A stretch of 64,000 bases of DNA from Actinoplanes italicus (GTDB taxonomy: Bacteria; Actinomycetota; Actinomycetes; Mycobacteriales; Micromonosporaceae): contig NZ_PVMZ01000019.1 of assembly GCF_003001815.1 (NCBI RefSeq), forward strand, positions 174,658 through 238,657, given 5' to 3'. Below are positions 22,916 through 31,298 of the stretch, piece by piece. The notes under the pieces were generated by a model. The model was given only the letters and a program-made list of their open reading frames with translations. It did not search any database and was not told where the DNA came from. Each line of letters starts with the position of its first letter. Position 1 is the stretch's first letter. Both the position numbers and the translations under genes were made by a program.

Positions 22916-25900
22916 GTGTTCGATCGACAGGTGGATCTGAAGCTGTCGGTACACGGTCGTGCCCGGCCGGAGGACGTCCTGATCTCGTACGAGAGCGGCG
23001 CGACCGTCGCCGACGTGGCGGGCACTCTGCGGGCGATGCGGCCGTCCGAGGCACCGGCCGGGCCGGTCACCCTCGCGGTCCAGGTCGGCGGCCGGTGGCG
23101 GCCCGTGCCGGCGGGCGCGCCGATGGCCGGTGCGGGCATCGTCTCCGGCACGTCGGTGACCCTTCAGCGATACGGCCAGCACGCTCCCGGCAACACGGGA
23201 CCGGCTGCCTCGGCACGGCTGACCGTGCTGCGCGGACCGGACGCCGGCCAGGAGCATCTGCTGCCCGCGGGCGAGACCGTCGTCGGCCGGGCGACCCGCT
23301 GCGACGTACGGCTGCGTGATCCTCTCGTCTCCAAGCGGCACGCCGTCGTGGTCGTCGGCGACGAGATCGAGATCCGTGACCTCAACTCGTCGAACGGCGT
23401 CGAGGTCGACGGCGTGGTCGTCACCCGAGCGGTGATCAACGAGTTCACCGTGGTGATGCTGGGCGACACCGAGTTCCGGGTGAGCCGGTCCGGCGCGCGG
23501 CCGGCGGAGGTGTCGTCGCCGGTCGTCACGGTCATCCGCTCACCGGTGCTGGAACCGGCCTTCGCCGGTCTGAGCGAGGAGCTTCCCACGCCGCCGGGCC
23601 GGGAGAACCGGCTCGCGGTCCCGTGGCTCAGCATCCTCGTGCCCATCCTGCTCGGTGGCGTGCTCTGGTTCTTCAGCCGGCAGCTGCTGGCCGTACTCTT
23701 CCTCGCCCTGAGCCCGTTGTTTCTGATCGCCGGGGTGCTGGAGTCGTGGATGTCGGCGCGGCGCTCGTTCCGCAAGGCGGCCGAGGCCTACCGCGCCCGG
23801 GTCCGCTCGCTGTGCGACCGTGCCGCCCAGGCCCAGCGGACCGAGCAGGCCGCGCGCCGGGGTGAGCACCCGTCGGCAGGGGACGCGTCGCATGCCGCAC
23901 TCGACCGCAGCCCGTTGCTGTGGAGCCGCCGGCCGGGACATCCGCGGTTCCTCCACGTACGGCTCGGGCTCGCCACGCGGCCCAGCCGCAGCCGTTGGAC
24001 GATCGCTCCGGGCGGCTCCGGCGACGCGGCCCTGACCGCCGAGACCGCCGCCACGCTCGCCGGGCTGACCATGATCAGCGAGGTCCCGCTGGCCGCCGCG
24101 CTGCCGGACACCTCGGGACTCGGCGTCTGCGGCGACGGGCGGCACGACGTGGTCCGCGGCCTGCTCGTGCAGGTCCTGGCCCTGCACGCACCCGGTGAGG
24201 TGCGGGTCGCCGCCCTGGCACCGGCCTCGGCCGCCGCCGAGTGGAACTGGCTGCGCTGGGTCCCGCACACCGTCGGCCGGACGCCGGCACCGACCGTGCT
24301 GGGTGCCGATTCGTCCTCGTGCGAGATGGTCGTCGCCCATCTGGAGCAGCTGATCGAGGACCGGCGCGGCGAGGAGCGGACCGGGCACCTGCCCGCGGTC
24401 GTGGTCGTCGTCGACGACGGCGCACCCGTCGACCGGGGCCGGCTGCTCGCCGTTGTCGCCCGAGGCGGCCCGGTCGGCGTGCACCTGATCTGGACGGCGG
24501 GGCTGCGTACCCGGCTGCCGGCCGCCTGCCGCCAATTCCTGGAGCTGGCCGCCGGCAGCGCGGTGTTCGGTGACACCCGGACCGGCGAGCAGATGGCCGG
24601 GGTCGTCGTCGAGGGGGTCACCGCCGACGCCGCCGAGTCGTTCGCCCGGCGGCTGGCCCCGCTCGTCGAGGCCGACGAGTACGACGACGGCCAGGAGGAG
24701 CTGCCGCGCAGCGCGCCGTACCTCGACCAGCCCGGCATCCGCGACCTGCTCGACGGCGAGGCGCTGGCCGAGCGCTGGGCCGAGAGCGGTTCGCTGGCCG
24801 GTCAGGGCCCGCGCCGCCGCGCCGGTGGCCTGCGCGCCCTCGTGGGGGTGCTGCCCGGCTCGTCGTTCAGCCTCGACCTGCGCGAACACGGTCCGCACGC
24901 GCTGGTCGGCGGCACCACCGGCAGCGGCAAGAGCGCCTTCCTGCAGTCCTGGATCATCGGCCTGGCGCTCGGCTACAGCCCGCAGCGGGTCACGTTCCTG
25001 CTCGTCGACTACAAGGGCGGCACCGCGTTCAAGGGCTGCGAGCGGCTGCCGCACACCGTCGGGCTCGTCACCGACCTCGACGGTCACCTGGTCAACCGCG
25101 CTCTCACCTCGCTGAAGGCGGAGCTGCGGCTGCGGGAGTCGCTGCTGAACGAGACCGGGTTCCCGGATCTGGCCGAGATGGAGCGGGCCGGCCACCCCCG
25201 TACGCCGCCGAGTCTGGTCATCGTCGTCGACGAGTTCGCCACCCTGGTCCAGGAGGTGCCCGAGTTCATCGACGGCGTCATCGATGTGGCCCAGCGCGGC
25301 CGATCGCTGGGACTGCACCTGATCCTGGCCACCCAGCGTCCCGCCGGCGTCATCAAGGACAACCTGCGGGCGAACACGAACCTGCGGGTCGCGTTGCGGA
25401 TGGCGGACGACGAGGACAGCCTCGACGTGATCGGGTCGACGCAGGCGTCCCGGTTCCCGCTCGGGCTGCCGGGGCGCGCGGTGGCGAAGGCCGGGGCCGG
25501 CCGGACCACCGCCTTCCAGGCCCTCTACGTCGCCGGCCGTACCTCCGACACGCCACCCGCGCCGACGGTGACGATCGCGCCGCTCGGGTTCGGCGCCATC
25601 GTGCCGTGGCAGCCGCCGGAGGACACCGAGGCGCCGGTACGCGACGGCGACACCGACATCACGCGCCTGGTCGACGCCGTCCGCGCCACGGCGGAGAAGC
25701 TCGGCCTGCCGGAGCCCCGCCGCCCGTGGCTGCCGCCGCTGACCCCGCTCCTCGACCTCGCCGATCCGGATCCGGAAGCGGGACGCCTGCCGTTCGGTGT
25801 GCTCGACCTGCCGGAACAGCAGACCCGGGAGGTCGCGGCGTACGCACCGGACCGGGACGGCACCATGCTCGTCGTCGGCACCGGCGGCAGCGGCAAGTCG

Positions 25901-27235
25901 ACCACCCTGCGGTCGCTCGCGGTGGCGGCCGGGCGGGCGGAGGCCGCCGGCCAGGACCACTGGCAGGTGTACGCCCTCGACCTGGGCGGAGGCGGCCTCG
26001 CCCCACTGGCCGTGCTGCCGCACGTCGGCGCCGTGATCGCGGCCGGCGACCACGAGCGCACCGTGCGCCTGCTCGGCCACCTCCGGGACACCGTCGACGA
26101 GCGGTCCCGGCGGTGGGCGGCCTGCCAGGCCGGGACGATCGCCGAGTACCGCGACCGGGCCGGCCGCCCCGGCGAACCCCGCATCCTGCTGCTGCTCGAC
26201 AACCTGGGCACGTTCCGCGCCACGTACGAGAACGACCGGCTGCTCGACGTGCTGCACTCGATCGCGCAGGACGGCCGTCAGGTCGGCGTGCACGTGGTGG
26301 CCACGGCCGACCGCCCCGGTGTGGCCCCGCCCGCGCTGACGTCCACCTCGCAGCGGCAGCTCGTGCTGCGGCTGGCGCAGGAACACGACCTGGCCATGGC
26401 GGGTCTGCGGCCGGACTCGTTCGGCCGGGATCCGATACCCGGGCGCGGGTTCCTCGGCGGGCACGAGGCGCAGGTCGCGGTGCCGGGGCGCAGTCCCAGC
26501 CTCGCCGAGCAGTCGTACGCGCTGCAGCGGCTCGCCGGCGAGTGGCGGGTCTCGGGGGTCGCGGCGGCCCCTCCGATCGGCACGCTGCCGCTGCGCGTCA
26601 CCCTCGACGAGCTGCCGGTGCTCTGCGACGGCCTGCCGGTCCTCGGCCTGCGCGACGACACCCTGGCGCCGATCGGGTTCAGCCCGGGCGAGCCGCTCGT
26701 GCTGGCCGGCCCGCCGCAGAGCGGACGATCCTCGGTGCTGGCCGCCCTGGTCCGTTCGCTGCGCCGGGCCCGGCCCGGCCTGCCGATGATCCACATCGGT
26801 CGCCGCCGGTCGCTCGCGCTGTCGATCGCCGACTGGACGGCGGCCGCGTCCGGCGACGACGACGTGATCGAGCTGGCCCGTGCCTGGTGCGAGCGGGCCG
26901 AGGCGGGGGAGGAGTTCGCGGTGATCGTCGAGGGCATCCCCGACTACCTGTCCACGAGCGCCGAGAGCTATCTGCAGGACCTGGTGACCGCGTGCGCCCG
27001 GTCCGGCGGCTGTGTGATCGCCGAGGGCGACACGTCGCAGCTGGGCAGCTCCTGGCCGCTGCTGCAGGCCGTCAAGACGGCCCGGCACGGCATCATCCTG
27101 CAGCCCGACCAGAGCGACGGTGACGCCGTGCTGCGCACCGACCTGCCGCGGGTCAGCCGTGGCGAGTTCCCGCCCGGGCGCGGTCTCTACGTGCGGTCCG
27201 GCCGGGCCGTACGCGTGCAGGTCGCCCTGCCCTGA
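22916..27235 (+). CDS. FHA-containing FtsK/SpoIIIE ATPase of a type VII-like secretion system
   Basis: Large membrane ATPase (1439 residues) that would drive export of WXG proteins. An N-terminal ubiquitin-like region (about 1-85, resembling YukD/EsaB) is followed by an FHA domain (about 98-187, GRATRC...SKRHAVV...SSNGVEV), two membrane helices (about 233-277) and three P-loop domains. The first P-loop is GTTGSGKS (666-673) with VIVVDEF as Walker B. The second is GTGGSGKS (988-995). The third, GPPQSGRS (1265-1272), has Arg for the catalytic Lys, so it is probably inactive. FHA at the N-terminus is typical of EssC/YukB, not of mycobacterial EccC. GTG 22916 or GTG 22931 may be the start. Confidence 0.9.
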   Translation: MFDRQVDLKLSVHGRARPEDVLISYESGATVADVAGTLRAMRPSEAPAGPVTLAVQVGGRWRPVPAGAPMAGAGIVSGTSVTLQRYGQHAPGNTGPAASARLTVLRGPDAGQEHLLPAGETVVGRATRCDVRLRDPLVSKRHAVVVVGDEIEIRDLNSSNGVEVDGVVVTRAVINEFTVVMLGDTEFRVSRSGARPAEVSSPVVTVIRSPVLEPAFAGLSEELPTPPGRENRLAVPWLSILVPILLGGVLWFFSRQLLAVLFLALSPLFLIAGVLESWMSARRSFRKAAEAYRARVRSLCDRAAQAQRTEQAARRGEHPSAGDASHAALDRSPLLWSRRPGHPRFLHVRLGLATRPSRSRWTIAPGGSGDAALTAETAATLAGLTMISEVPLAAALPDTSGLGVCGDGRHDVVRGLLVQVLALHAPGEVRVAALAPASAAAEWNWLRWVPHTVGRTPAPTVLGADSSSCEMVVAHLEQLIEDRRGEERTGHLPAVVVVVDDGAPVDRGRLLAVVARGGPVGVHLIWTAGLRTRLPAACRQFLELAAGSAVFGDTRTGEQMAGVVVEGVTADAAESFARRLAPLVEADEYDDGQEELPRSAPYLDQPGIRDLLDGEALAERWAESGSLAGQGPRRRAGGLRALVGVLPGSSFSLDLREHGPHALVGGTTGSGKSAFLQSWIIGLALGYSPQRVTFLLVDYKGGTAFKGCERLPHTVGLVTDLDGHLVNRALTSLKAELRLRESLLNETGFPDLAEMERAGHPRTPPSLVIVVDEFATLVQEVPEFIDGVIDVAQRGRSLGLHLILATQRPAGVIKDNLRANTNLRVALRMADDEDSLDVIGSTQASRFPLGLPGRAVAKAGAGRTTAFQALYVAGRTSDTPPAPTVTIAPLGFGAIVPWQPPEDTEAPVRDGDTDITRLVDAVRATAEKLGLPEPRRPWLPPLTPLLDLADPDPEAGRLPFGVLDLPEQQTREVAAYAPDRDGTMLVVGTGGSGKSTTLRSLAVAAGRAEAAGQDHWQVYALDLGGGGLAPLAVLPHVGAVIAAGDHERTVRLLGHLRDTVDERSRRWAACQAGTIAEYRDRAGRPGEPRILLLLDNLGTFRATYENDRLLDVLHSIAQDGRQVGVHVVATADRPGVAPPALTSTSQRQLVLRLAQEHDLAMAGLRPDSFGRDPIPGRGFLGGHEAQVAVPGRSPSLAEQSYALQRLAGEWRVSGVAAAPPIGTLPLRVTLDELPVLCDGLPVLGLRDDTLAPIGFSPGEPLVLAGPPQSGRSSVLAALVRSLRRARPGLPMIHIGRRRSLALSIADWTAAASGDDDVIELARAWCERAEAGEEFAVIVEGIPDYLSTSAESYLQDLVTACARSGGCVIAEGDTSQLGSSWPLLQAVKTARHGIILQPDQSDGDAVLRTDLPRVSRGEFPPGRGLYVRSGRAVRVQVALP

Positions 27236-27290
27236 GAAGGACCGGCTCGCCCGCCTTGGGAACGCCGGCTCGCCCGTCCTGAGCAGGGCC

Positions 27291-27308
27291 ATGGGGAGTG
27301 CTCCCCAT
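27291..27308. promoter_or_regulatory. 18-bp palindrome, downstream copy
   Basis: ATGGGGAGTGCTCCCCAT, identical in both arms to the copy at 22879-22896 and also followed by TCCGCG. It lies 79 bp before the WXG100 gene, inside the short gap after the ATPase gene, so the WXG genes probably have their own regulated promoter. Confidence 0.75.
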
Positions 27309-27387
27309 TCCGCGGATCCGGCCACGCTCATACGGTTTCACCAGTCACCGGGGCCGAGCCGGTGAGCCGAGACGCAGGGAGGGCCCG

Positions 27388-27660
27388 ATGGCCGCCGGAA
27401 TCACCTCAGGAATGAACATCGCCCAGGTCCGGCAGCTGGCCGGCGACATGACCCGGGCCGCCGACGAGATCCGGCGACTGAGTCAGCAGATCACCGCCAA
27501 GGTCCACAACACCCCGTGGGAGGGCCCGGACAAGAAGCGCTTCGAGTCCGACTGGCAGGGCCACGTCAAGCAGCTCACCACCGTCGCCCAGGCCCTGCAG
27601 GACGCTTCCCGCGTCGCCACCACCAACGCGCAGGAGCAGGAGTCGGCGTCCAGCCGCTGA
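27388..27660 (+). CDS. WXG100-family secreted protein
   Basis: Helical-hairpin protein of 90 residues, the size of ESAT-6/CFP-10 family substrates of type VII secretion. The WEG turn motif lies at 44-46 between two predicted helices (about 10-40 and 50-85). ATG 27388 follows AGGGAGG. It is downstream of the FHA/FtsK ATPase and 25 bp before a second WXG-type gene, with which it may form a heterodimer. No C-terminal YxxxD/E export tail is visible, so that signal may be on the partner or absent. Confidence 0.9.
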   Translation: MAAGITSGMNIAQVRQLAGDMTRAADEIRRLSQQITAKVHNTPWEGPDKKRFESDWQGHVKQLTTVAQALQDASRVATTNAQEQESASSR

Positions 27661-27685
27661 TCGATCTCGGGCACAGGGGAGGGAC

Positions 27686-28309
27686 ATGGAGATGTGGGGC
27701 GCCGACGTCGAGCGGTTGGAGGCGCTGGCCCGTGACCTGACGGCGGCCGCGGCCTCGCTCGAGTCGATCGGCCGGACGGTCGGTGGCCGGATGGTCTCGG
27801 TGCAGTGGGCCGGCCGTGACGCCGGGATGTTCCGCGACGACTGGCAGAGCCGGCACTCGGCCGCCCTCCGCGCGGCCGGGGAGACCATGCGGTCGGCGGC
27901 CTCAACGGTGCAGGCCCACGCCAGGGACCAGCGCAAGAGCAGCGAGGCCGCCGGCGGCGGCGCCCCTCAGGACCCGTCCACCTGGCGGCAGATCCGCGAC
28001 GCCGCCGGTACCGTCGGCGACGTCGCCGAATGGGTCCAGCTCGGCGCGAACGTGGTCATGGTGGGTGCGGGCGCGGCCACGATGGCCGGTTTCGTCCCGG
28101 CCCTGCCGATCGCCGGCGGTGCCGCCGTGGTCTCCGAGGCGTCCGGGCTGGTCAGCATGACCGGCAAATGGATCGACGACCCGAACGACCCGGAGATCGC
28201 CGAGGACGCGATCCTGCAGTCCTCAGGCGTCAGTCCCAAGAGCGTCGACGCGGTGGACGCCATGCTGGACGGCACCAAGGGCCTCATCACCGAAGTCTTT
28301 CCGAAGTAG
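27686..28309 (+). CDS. WXG-type protein with hydrophobic C-terminal extension
   Basis: Protein of 207 residues. The first 95 form a WXG-like helical hairpin with WAG at 41-43. Residues about 96-110 are a polar linker, and about 120-170 are Gly/Ala/Val-rich and hydrophobic (LGANVVMVGAGAATMAGFV...LPIAGGAAVV), which could insert into or cross a membrane. The last 35 residues are acidic and helical. Known long WXG proteins often carry effector domains, but no toxin motif is recognisable here. ATG 27686 has GGGAGG upstream. Its 3' end overlaps the convergent regulator gene by 23 bp. Confidence 0.8.
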   Translation: MEMWGADVERLEALARDLTAAAASLESIGRTVGGRMVSVQWAGRDAGMFRDDWQSRHSAALRAAGETMRSAASTVQAHARDQRKSSEAAGGGAPQDPSTWRQIRDAAGTVGDVAEWVQLGANVVMVGAGAATMAGFVPALPIAGGAAVVSEASGLVSMTGKWIDDPNDPEIAEDAILQSSGVSPKSVDAVDAMLDGTKGLITEVFPK

Positions 28310-29087
28310 CCCTGACCAGGGGCTTCCCGAACGTGATCGGTGTCCGGTCCATCGGGGACCGCATCCCGTCGTCGTAGACCGCCCGCGCGTCGGCATGGGC
28401 GTCGCCGGCTCGCTGGGAGCCTCCGGCCGTGGGCAGGACGAACTTGTAGCCCACCTGACGGACGGTGCCGATCATCGCCTCGTACCGCGGTCCGAGCTTC
28501 GCCCGCAGGCGGCGGACGTGCACGTCGACGGTGCGGGACCCGCCGAAGTAGTCGTAACCCCAGACCTCACGCAGCAACTGGTCGCGGCTGAACACCCGGC
28601 CGGGCTCCTGAGCCAGGAATCGGAGCAGCTCGAACTCCTTGTAGGTCAGTGCCAGCGACTCGCCGCCCAGCCTGGTCGTGTAGCTGTGCGGGTCGATGGT
28701 CAGGTCGCCGATGTGGATCAGTTCCGGTCCGTTCCTGGTCTGCGCCCCGCGCCGCTTCACCGCCATGCCCAGCCGGGTCTCCACCTCGGTCGGCCCGGCG
28801 GTCGTCAGGACGAAGTCGTCGACGCACCAGTCGATGGCGACGGACACCAGGCCGGCCTCGCGAACCAGTGCGATCAACGGCGCATCGGGTACGTTCGTGC
28901 GGATCAGCCGGCAGGTCGCGCGGGCGTGGTTCAACTGTTCGCTGGCGTCGACCAGGACCGCGGCCACGTGCGGGCCCTTGGCCGCCTCGGCCCACGCGTC
29001 GCGGGAGGCGATCTGGACGGCGTGCGGCAGCAGATCCAGTGCAGGCAACACATCGAGATGACCGTCAGTCAGCAGGAGAAGATTCAT
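28287..29087 (-). CDS. GlnR-like OmpR-family regulator
   Basis: Regulator of 266 residues, close to the length of actinobacterial GlnR. The receiver-like N-terminus begins MNLLLLTDGHLDVLPALDLL, close to GlnR, and keeps an Asp in VLVDAS but is atypical of phosphorylated receivers. The winged helix (about 145-232) contains LTYKEFELLRFLAQ and WGYDYFGGSRTVDVHVRRLR, nearly identical to GlnR. GlnR controls nitrogen assimilation genes; this may be GlnR itself or a paralogue, since the receiver is more diverged than the DNA-binding part. ATG 29087 is preceded by GGAAGG. It lies alone between convergent WXG and MFS genes. Confidence 0.8.
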   Translation of the reverse strand: MNLLLLTDGHLDVLPALDLLPHAVQIASRDAWAEAAKGPHVAAVLVDASEQLNHARATCRLIRTNVPDAPLIALVREAGLVSVAIDWCVDDFVLTTAGPTEVETRLGMAVKRRGAQTRNGPELIHIGDLTIDPHSYTTRLGGESLALTYKEFELLRFLAQEPGRVFSRDQLLREVWGYDYFGGSRTVDVHVRRLRAKLGPRYEAMIGTVRQVGYKFVLPTAGGSQRAGDAHADARAVYDDGMRSPMDRTPITFGKPLVRATSERLR

Positions 29088-29276
29088 GACACCCTTCCAC
29101 GGCACCCTGAGGTGCCCGAACGCCCTCCCGGAGGGCGCACATAGTCCGATGGTGCTGCGCTGGTCCGCAGGTTAATCGCGGACTGTTTCCAACGGATGGA
29201 CTCCCGTTTCGTGGAGATCGCCGCACGTCATGGTGGTCCTCCACTCCTCACGAGGCCGGGCTGACCGTGACCGGGG

Positions 29277-30566
29277 TCAGTCGGCCGACGTCCCGGTGGA
29301 GACGCGGGCGTCGGCCAGATCCTCGGCCGGTACGTGCCTCTCCAGGAACCGTCTCGCCAGCCGGGTCGACGGGTGGATGCCGACAGTGGCCACCACGATG
29401 ACACCGGCGATCACCAGCCAGCCGGCGGTACCCCAGTTCATCGCGAGGAAGGTGAACACGGCCGGCGCCCAGACCTTCCCGAGGGTGCCACTCATCTCGG
29501 CCACGCCCTGGTAGGCACCCCGCTGGCGGGGATCCATCAGTTCGGCCTCGAACGTCCAGGTGGCCGCGGAGAGGTAGAGCTCGGCCCCGGTCACGGTCAC
29601 GTGCCCCAGCCAGACCAGCGCGATCGTGACCCAGCCGACGGTGTCGTGGGTCGCCAGCGTGATCAGGCAGGAGATCACGAAGAACGCCGACGACAACCGG
29701 ATCGCCCGCAGCGCGGTCGACACTCCGGTGACGCCGCGGGCCGCCGCCATCGGCAGGAAGATGCACATCACCGTGTTGGTGGCGAACAGCAGAGCCAGCA
29801 GGACCCGGGGCGCGTCGGTCTGCTCCACCAGCCACAGCGGGATCACGACGTTGAGCAGCACCTGATTGGTCCAGAAAACCCCGGTGAAGAACGTCGTGAG
29901 CAGCCAGCCGACGTTGCGCAGCGGTCCCGGCCCGGGGATCTTCACCTTACGTTCCATCGGCGTACGGTTGTCGTGCGCGGCCCGTGGCAGCCGGGTGACG
30001 GCGGCGGCGTTGACCAGGAACACCGCCGCGGTGAACCAGGGCAGCGCGTGCAGCACGTCGTTGGAGCGGAACGCCAGCGCGATGCCGCCGAGCAGGGACC
30101 CGAGGGTGAAACCGACGTTGAGCGCCGAATACATGTAGGCACGCGACGTCACCCGTTCCTCGGGCGGGAGCGCGTCGATGGTGTACGCGCCGTGCGCGGC
30201 CTGGCCGAGGGCGCCGATGACCTCCATGCCGACGGCCATCAGGACGTACCCGCGGAAGTCGGTGATGAAGGGCCACACCGAGAACATCGCGGCCTGGCCG
30301 ATCGCGCTGACCGCCCACATCCGCTTCGGCCCGAACCGGTCGACCAGCTTGCCCATCGGCAGCGCCGCCAGGAACGAGGCGATCCCGGCGATGGTCAGGC
30401 CGAGGCCGACCTGCGCCGCCGACAACCCGACGATCTGGGTGAAGAACACCGCCGACCCGGTCATGAACGTGCCCTCGCCGAGCGCGAAGAGCAGCGACTG
30501 CAGCGACAACCGTCCGGCCAGTCGTGACGGGGGACGTGCTCGGCGGAGGACGGCGCTCAGGATCAC
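29277..30566 (-). CDS. MFS transporter
   Basis: Membrane transporter of 429 residues with about 12 hydrophobic helices. The loop after helix 2 carries GKLVDRFGPKRMW, the major-facilitator signature between helices 2 and 3, and a charged central loop (about 205-220) separates the two halves. Substrate unknown; a drug or metabolite exporter is likely from general family behaviour. The start is GTG 30566. It is divergent from a small membrane protein gene at 30669. Confidence 0.87.
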   Translation of the reverse strand: MILSAVLRRARPPSRLAGRLSLQSLLFALGEGTFMTGSAVFFTQIVGLSAAQVGLGLTIAGIASFLAALPMGKLVDRFGPKRMWAVSAIGQAAMFSVWPFITDFRGYVLMAVGMEVIGALGQAAHGAYTIDALPPEERVTSRAYMYSALNVGFTLGSLLGGIALAFRSNDVLHALPWFTAAVFLVNAAAVTRLPRAAHDNRTPMERKVKIPGPGPLRNVGWLLTTFFTGVFWTNQVLLNVVIPLWLVEQTDAPRVLLALLFATNTVMCIFLPMAAARGVTGVSTALRAIRLSSAFFVISCLITLATHDTVGWVTIALVWLGHVTVTGAELYLSAATWTFEAELMDPRQRGAYQGVAEMSGTLGKVWAPAVFTFLAMNWGTAGWLVIAGVIVVATVGIHPSTRLARRFLERHVPAEDLADARVSTGTSAD

Positions 30567-30668
30567 CCGAAAAGTCTCCGATCCGGCGCGGTGGATGTCA
30601 TCCCAATTAACGGAAGCGGATGCGAGCCGGTCCGGTCTCGCTTGTTCGCCACGCCTACGCTGCGCCTC

Positions 30669-31298
30669 ATGCGGCCTCGCGGCGGTTTTCGATGGGTGAA
30701 CCCGCTGGGCGCGAGCTACCTGGCGGTATTCACCGCCGTGGGGGTCGTCGGCGCCGTGTGCGGGACGACCTGGATCCGGTCCGACATGGTGGTCCTCACT
30801 GTCATGCTGCTGTCGGCGGGTGGCCTGATGGCGGGCGTGCTGGTGGCCTACCCGCCGCCTCGACTGGGCTGGCTCCTCGCCGCCTGTGTGCTCAGCGCCG
30901 TGCTCATGGCCGCGGCGACCGCGGGACTGTGGGCGACGGTGCTCACCCAGCGCGGCGAGCAGGTGGCGGCCACCGTCGTGTCACTGCGTGACGGCACCGG
31001 GAAGGATCAGCATCGCTACTCCACCCTCGACGGCCCGGACGGGCGGCGTATCCCGGGGGAGCTGAAACGGCGGCCGGGGAGCGAGTTCGACGCGCTGGAC
31101 GATCCGGTGGGCATGGTCGGGGAGCGGGTCACCGTCGTACGGGATCCCGAAGGCTTGGTCGACCCGCGTCTGCCCGAGGAACTGACCGACGCCCGGAGCG
31201 AGTGGATCATCGTCGCGTCGTGTTCCTGGGTGGTGATCGCGGTGCTCTGCATGCTGGCCGGACGTCCCGGCACCCGCCGGCTCAGGCCGAGCGGATGA
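30669..31298 (+). CDS. hypothetical membrane protein
   Basis: Protein of 209 residues not recognised. Hydrophobic helices are predicted at about 15-35, 40-58 and 65-90, and one near the C-terminus (about 178-200); the part between is soluble, with a STLDGPDGRRIPGEL stretch that looks like an extracytoplasmic beta-rich region. A -10-like TACGCT (30656-30661) sits 7 bp before ATG 30669, so the mRNA may be leaderless. The last 17 bp overlap the convergent phosphotransferase gene. Confidence 0.65.
   Translation: MRPRGGFRWVNPLGASYLAVFTAVGVVGAVCGTTWIRSDMVVLTVMLLSAGGLMAGVLVAYPPPRLGWLLAACVLSAVLMAAATAGLWATVLTQRGEQVAATVVSLRDGTGKDQHRYSTLDGPDGRRIPGELKRRPGSEFDALDDPVGMVGERVTVVRDPEGLVDPRLPEELTDARSEWIIVASCSWVVIAVLCMLAGRPGTRRLRPSG

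Noticed and set aside
23540..27331. A 1263-codon open frame antisense to the secretion ATPase
   Set aside because: Antisense to a gene with full domain evidence; its composition is Arg/Gly/His-rich without domains, as expected from G/C-biased third positions.
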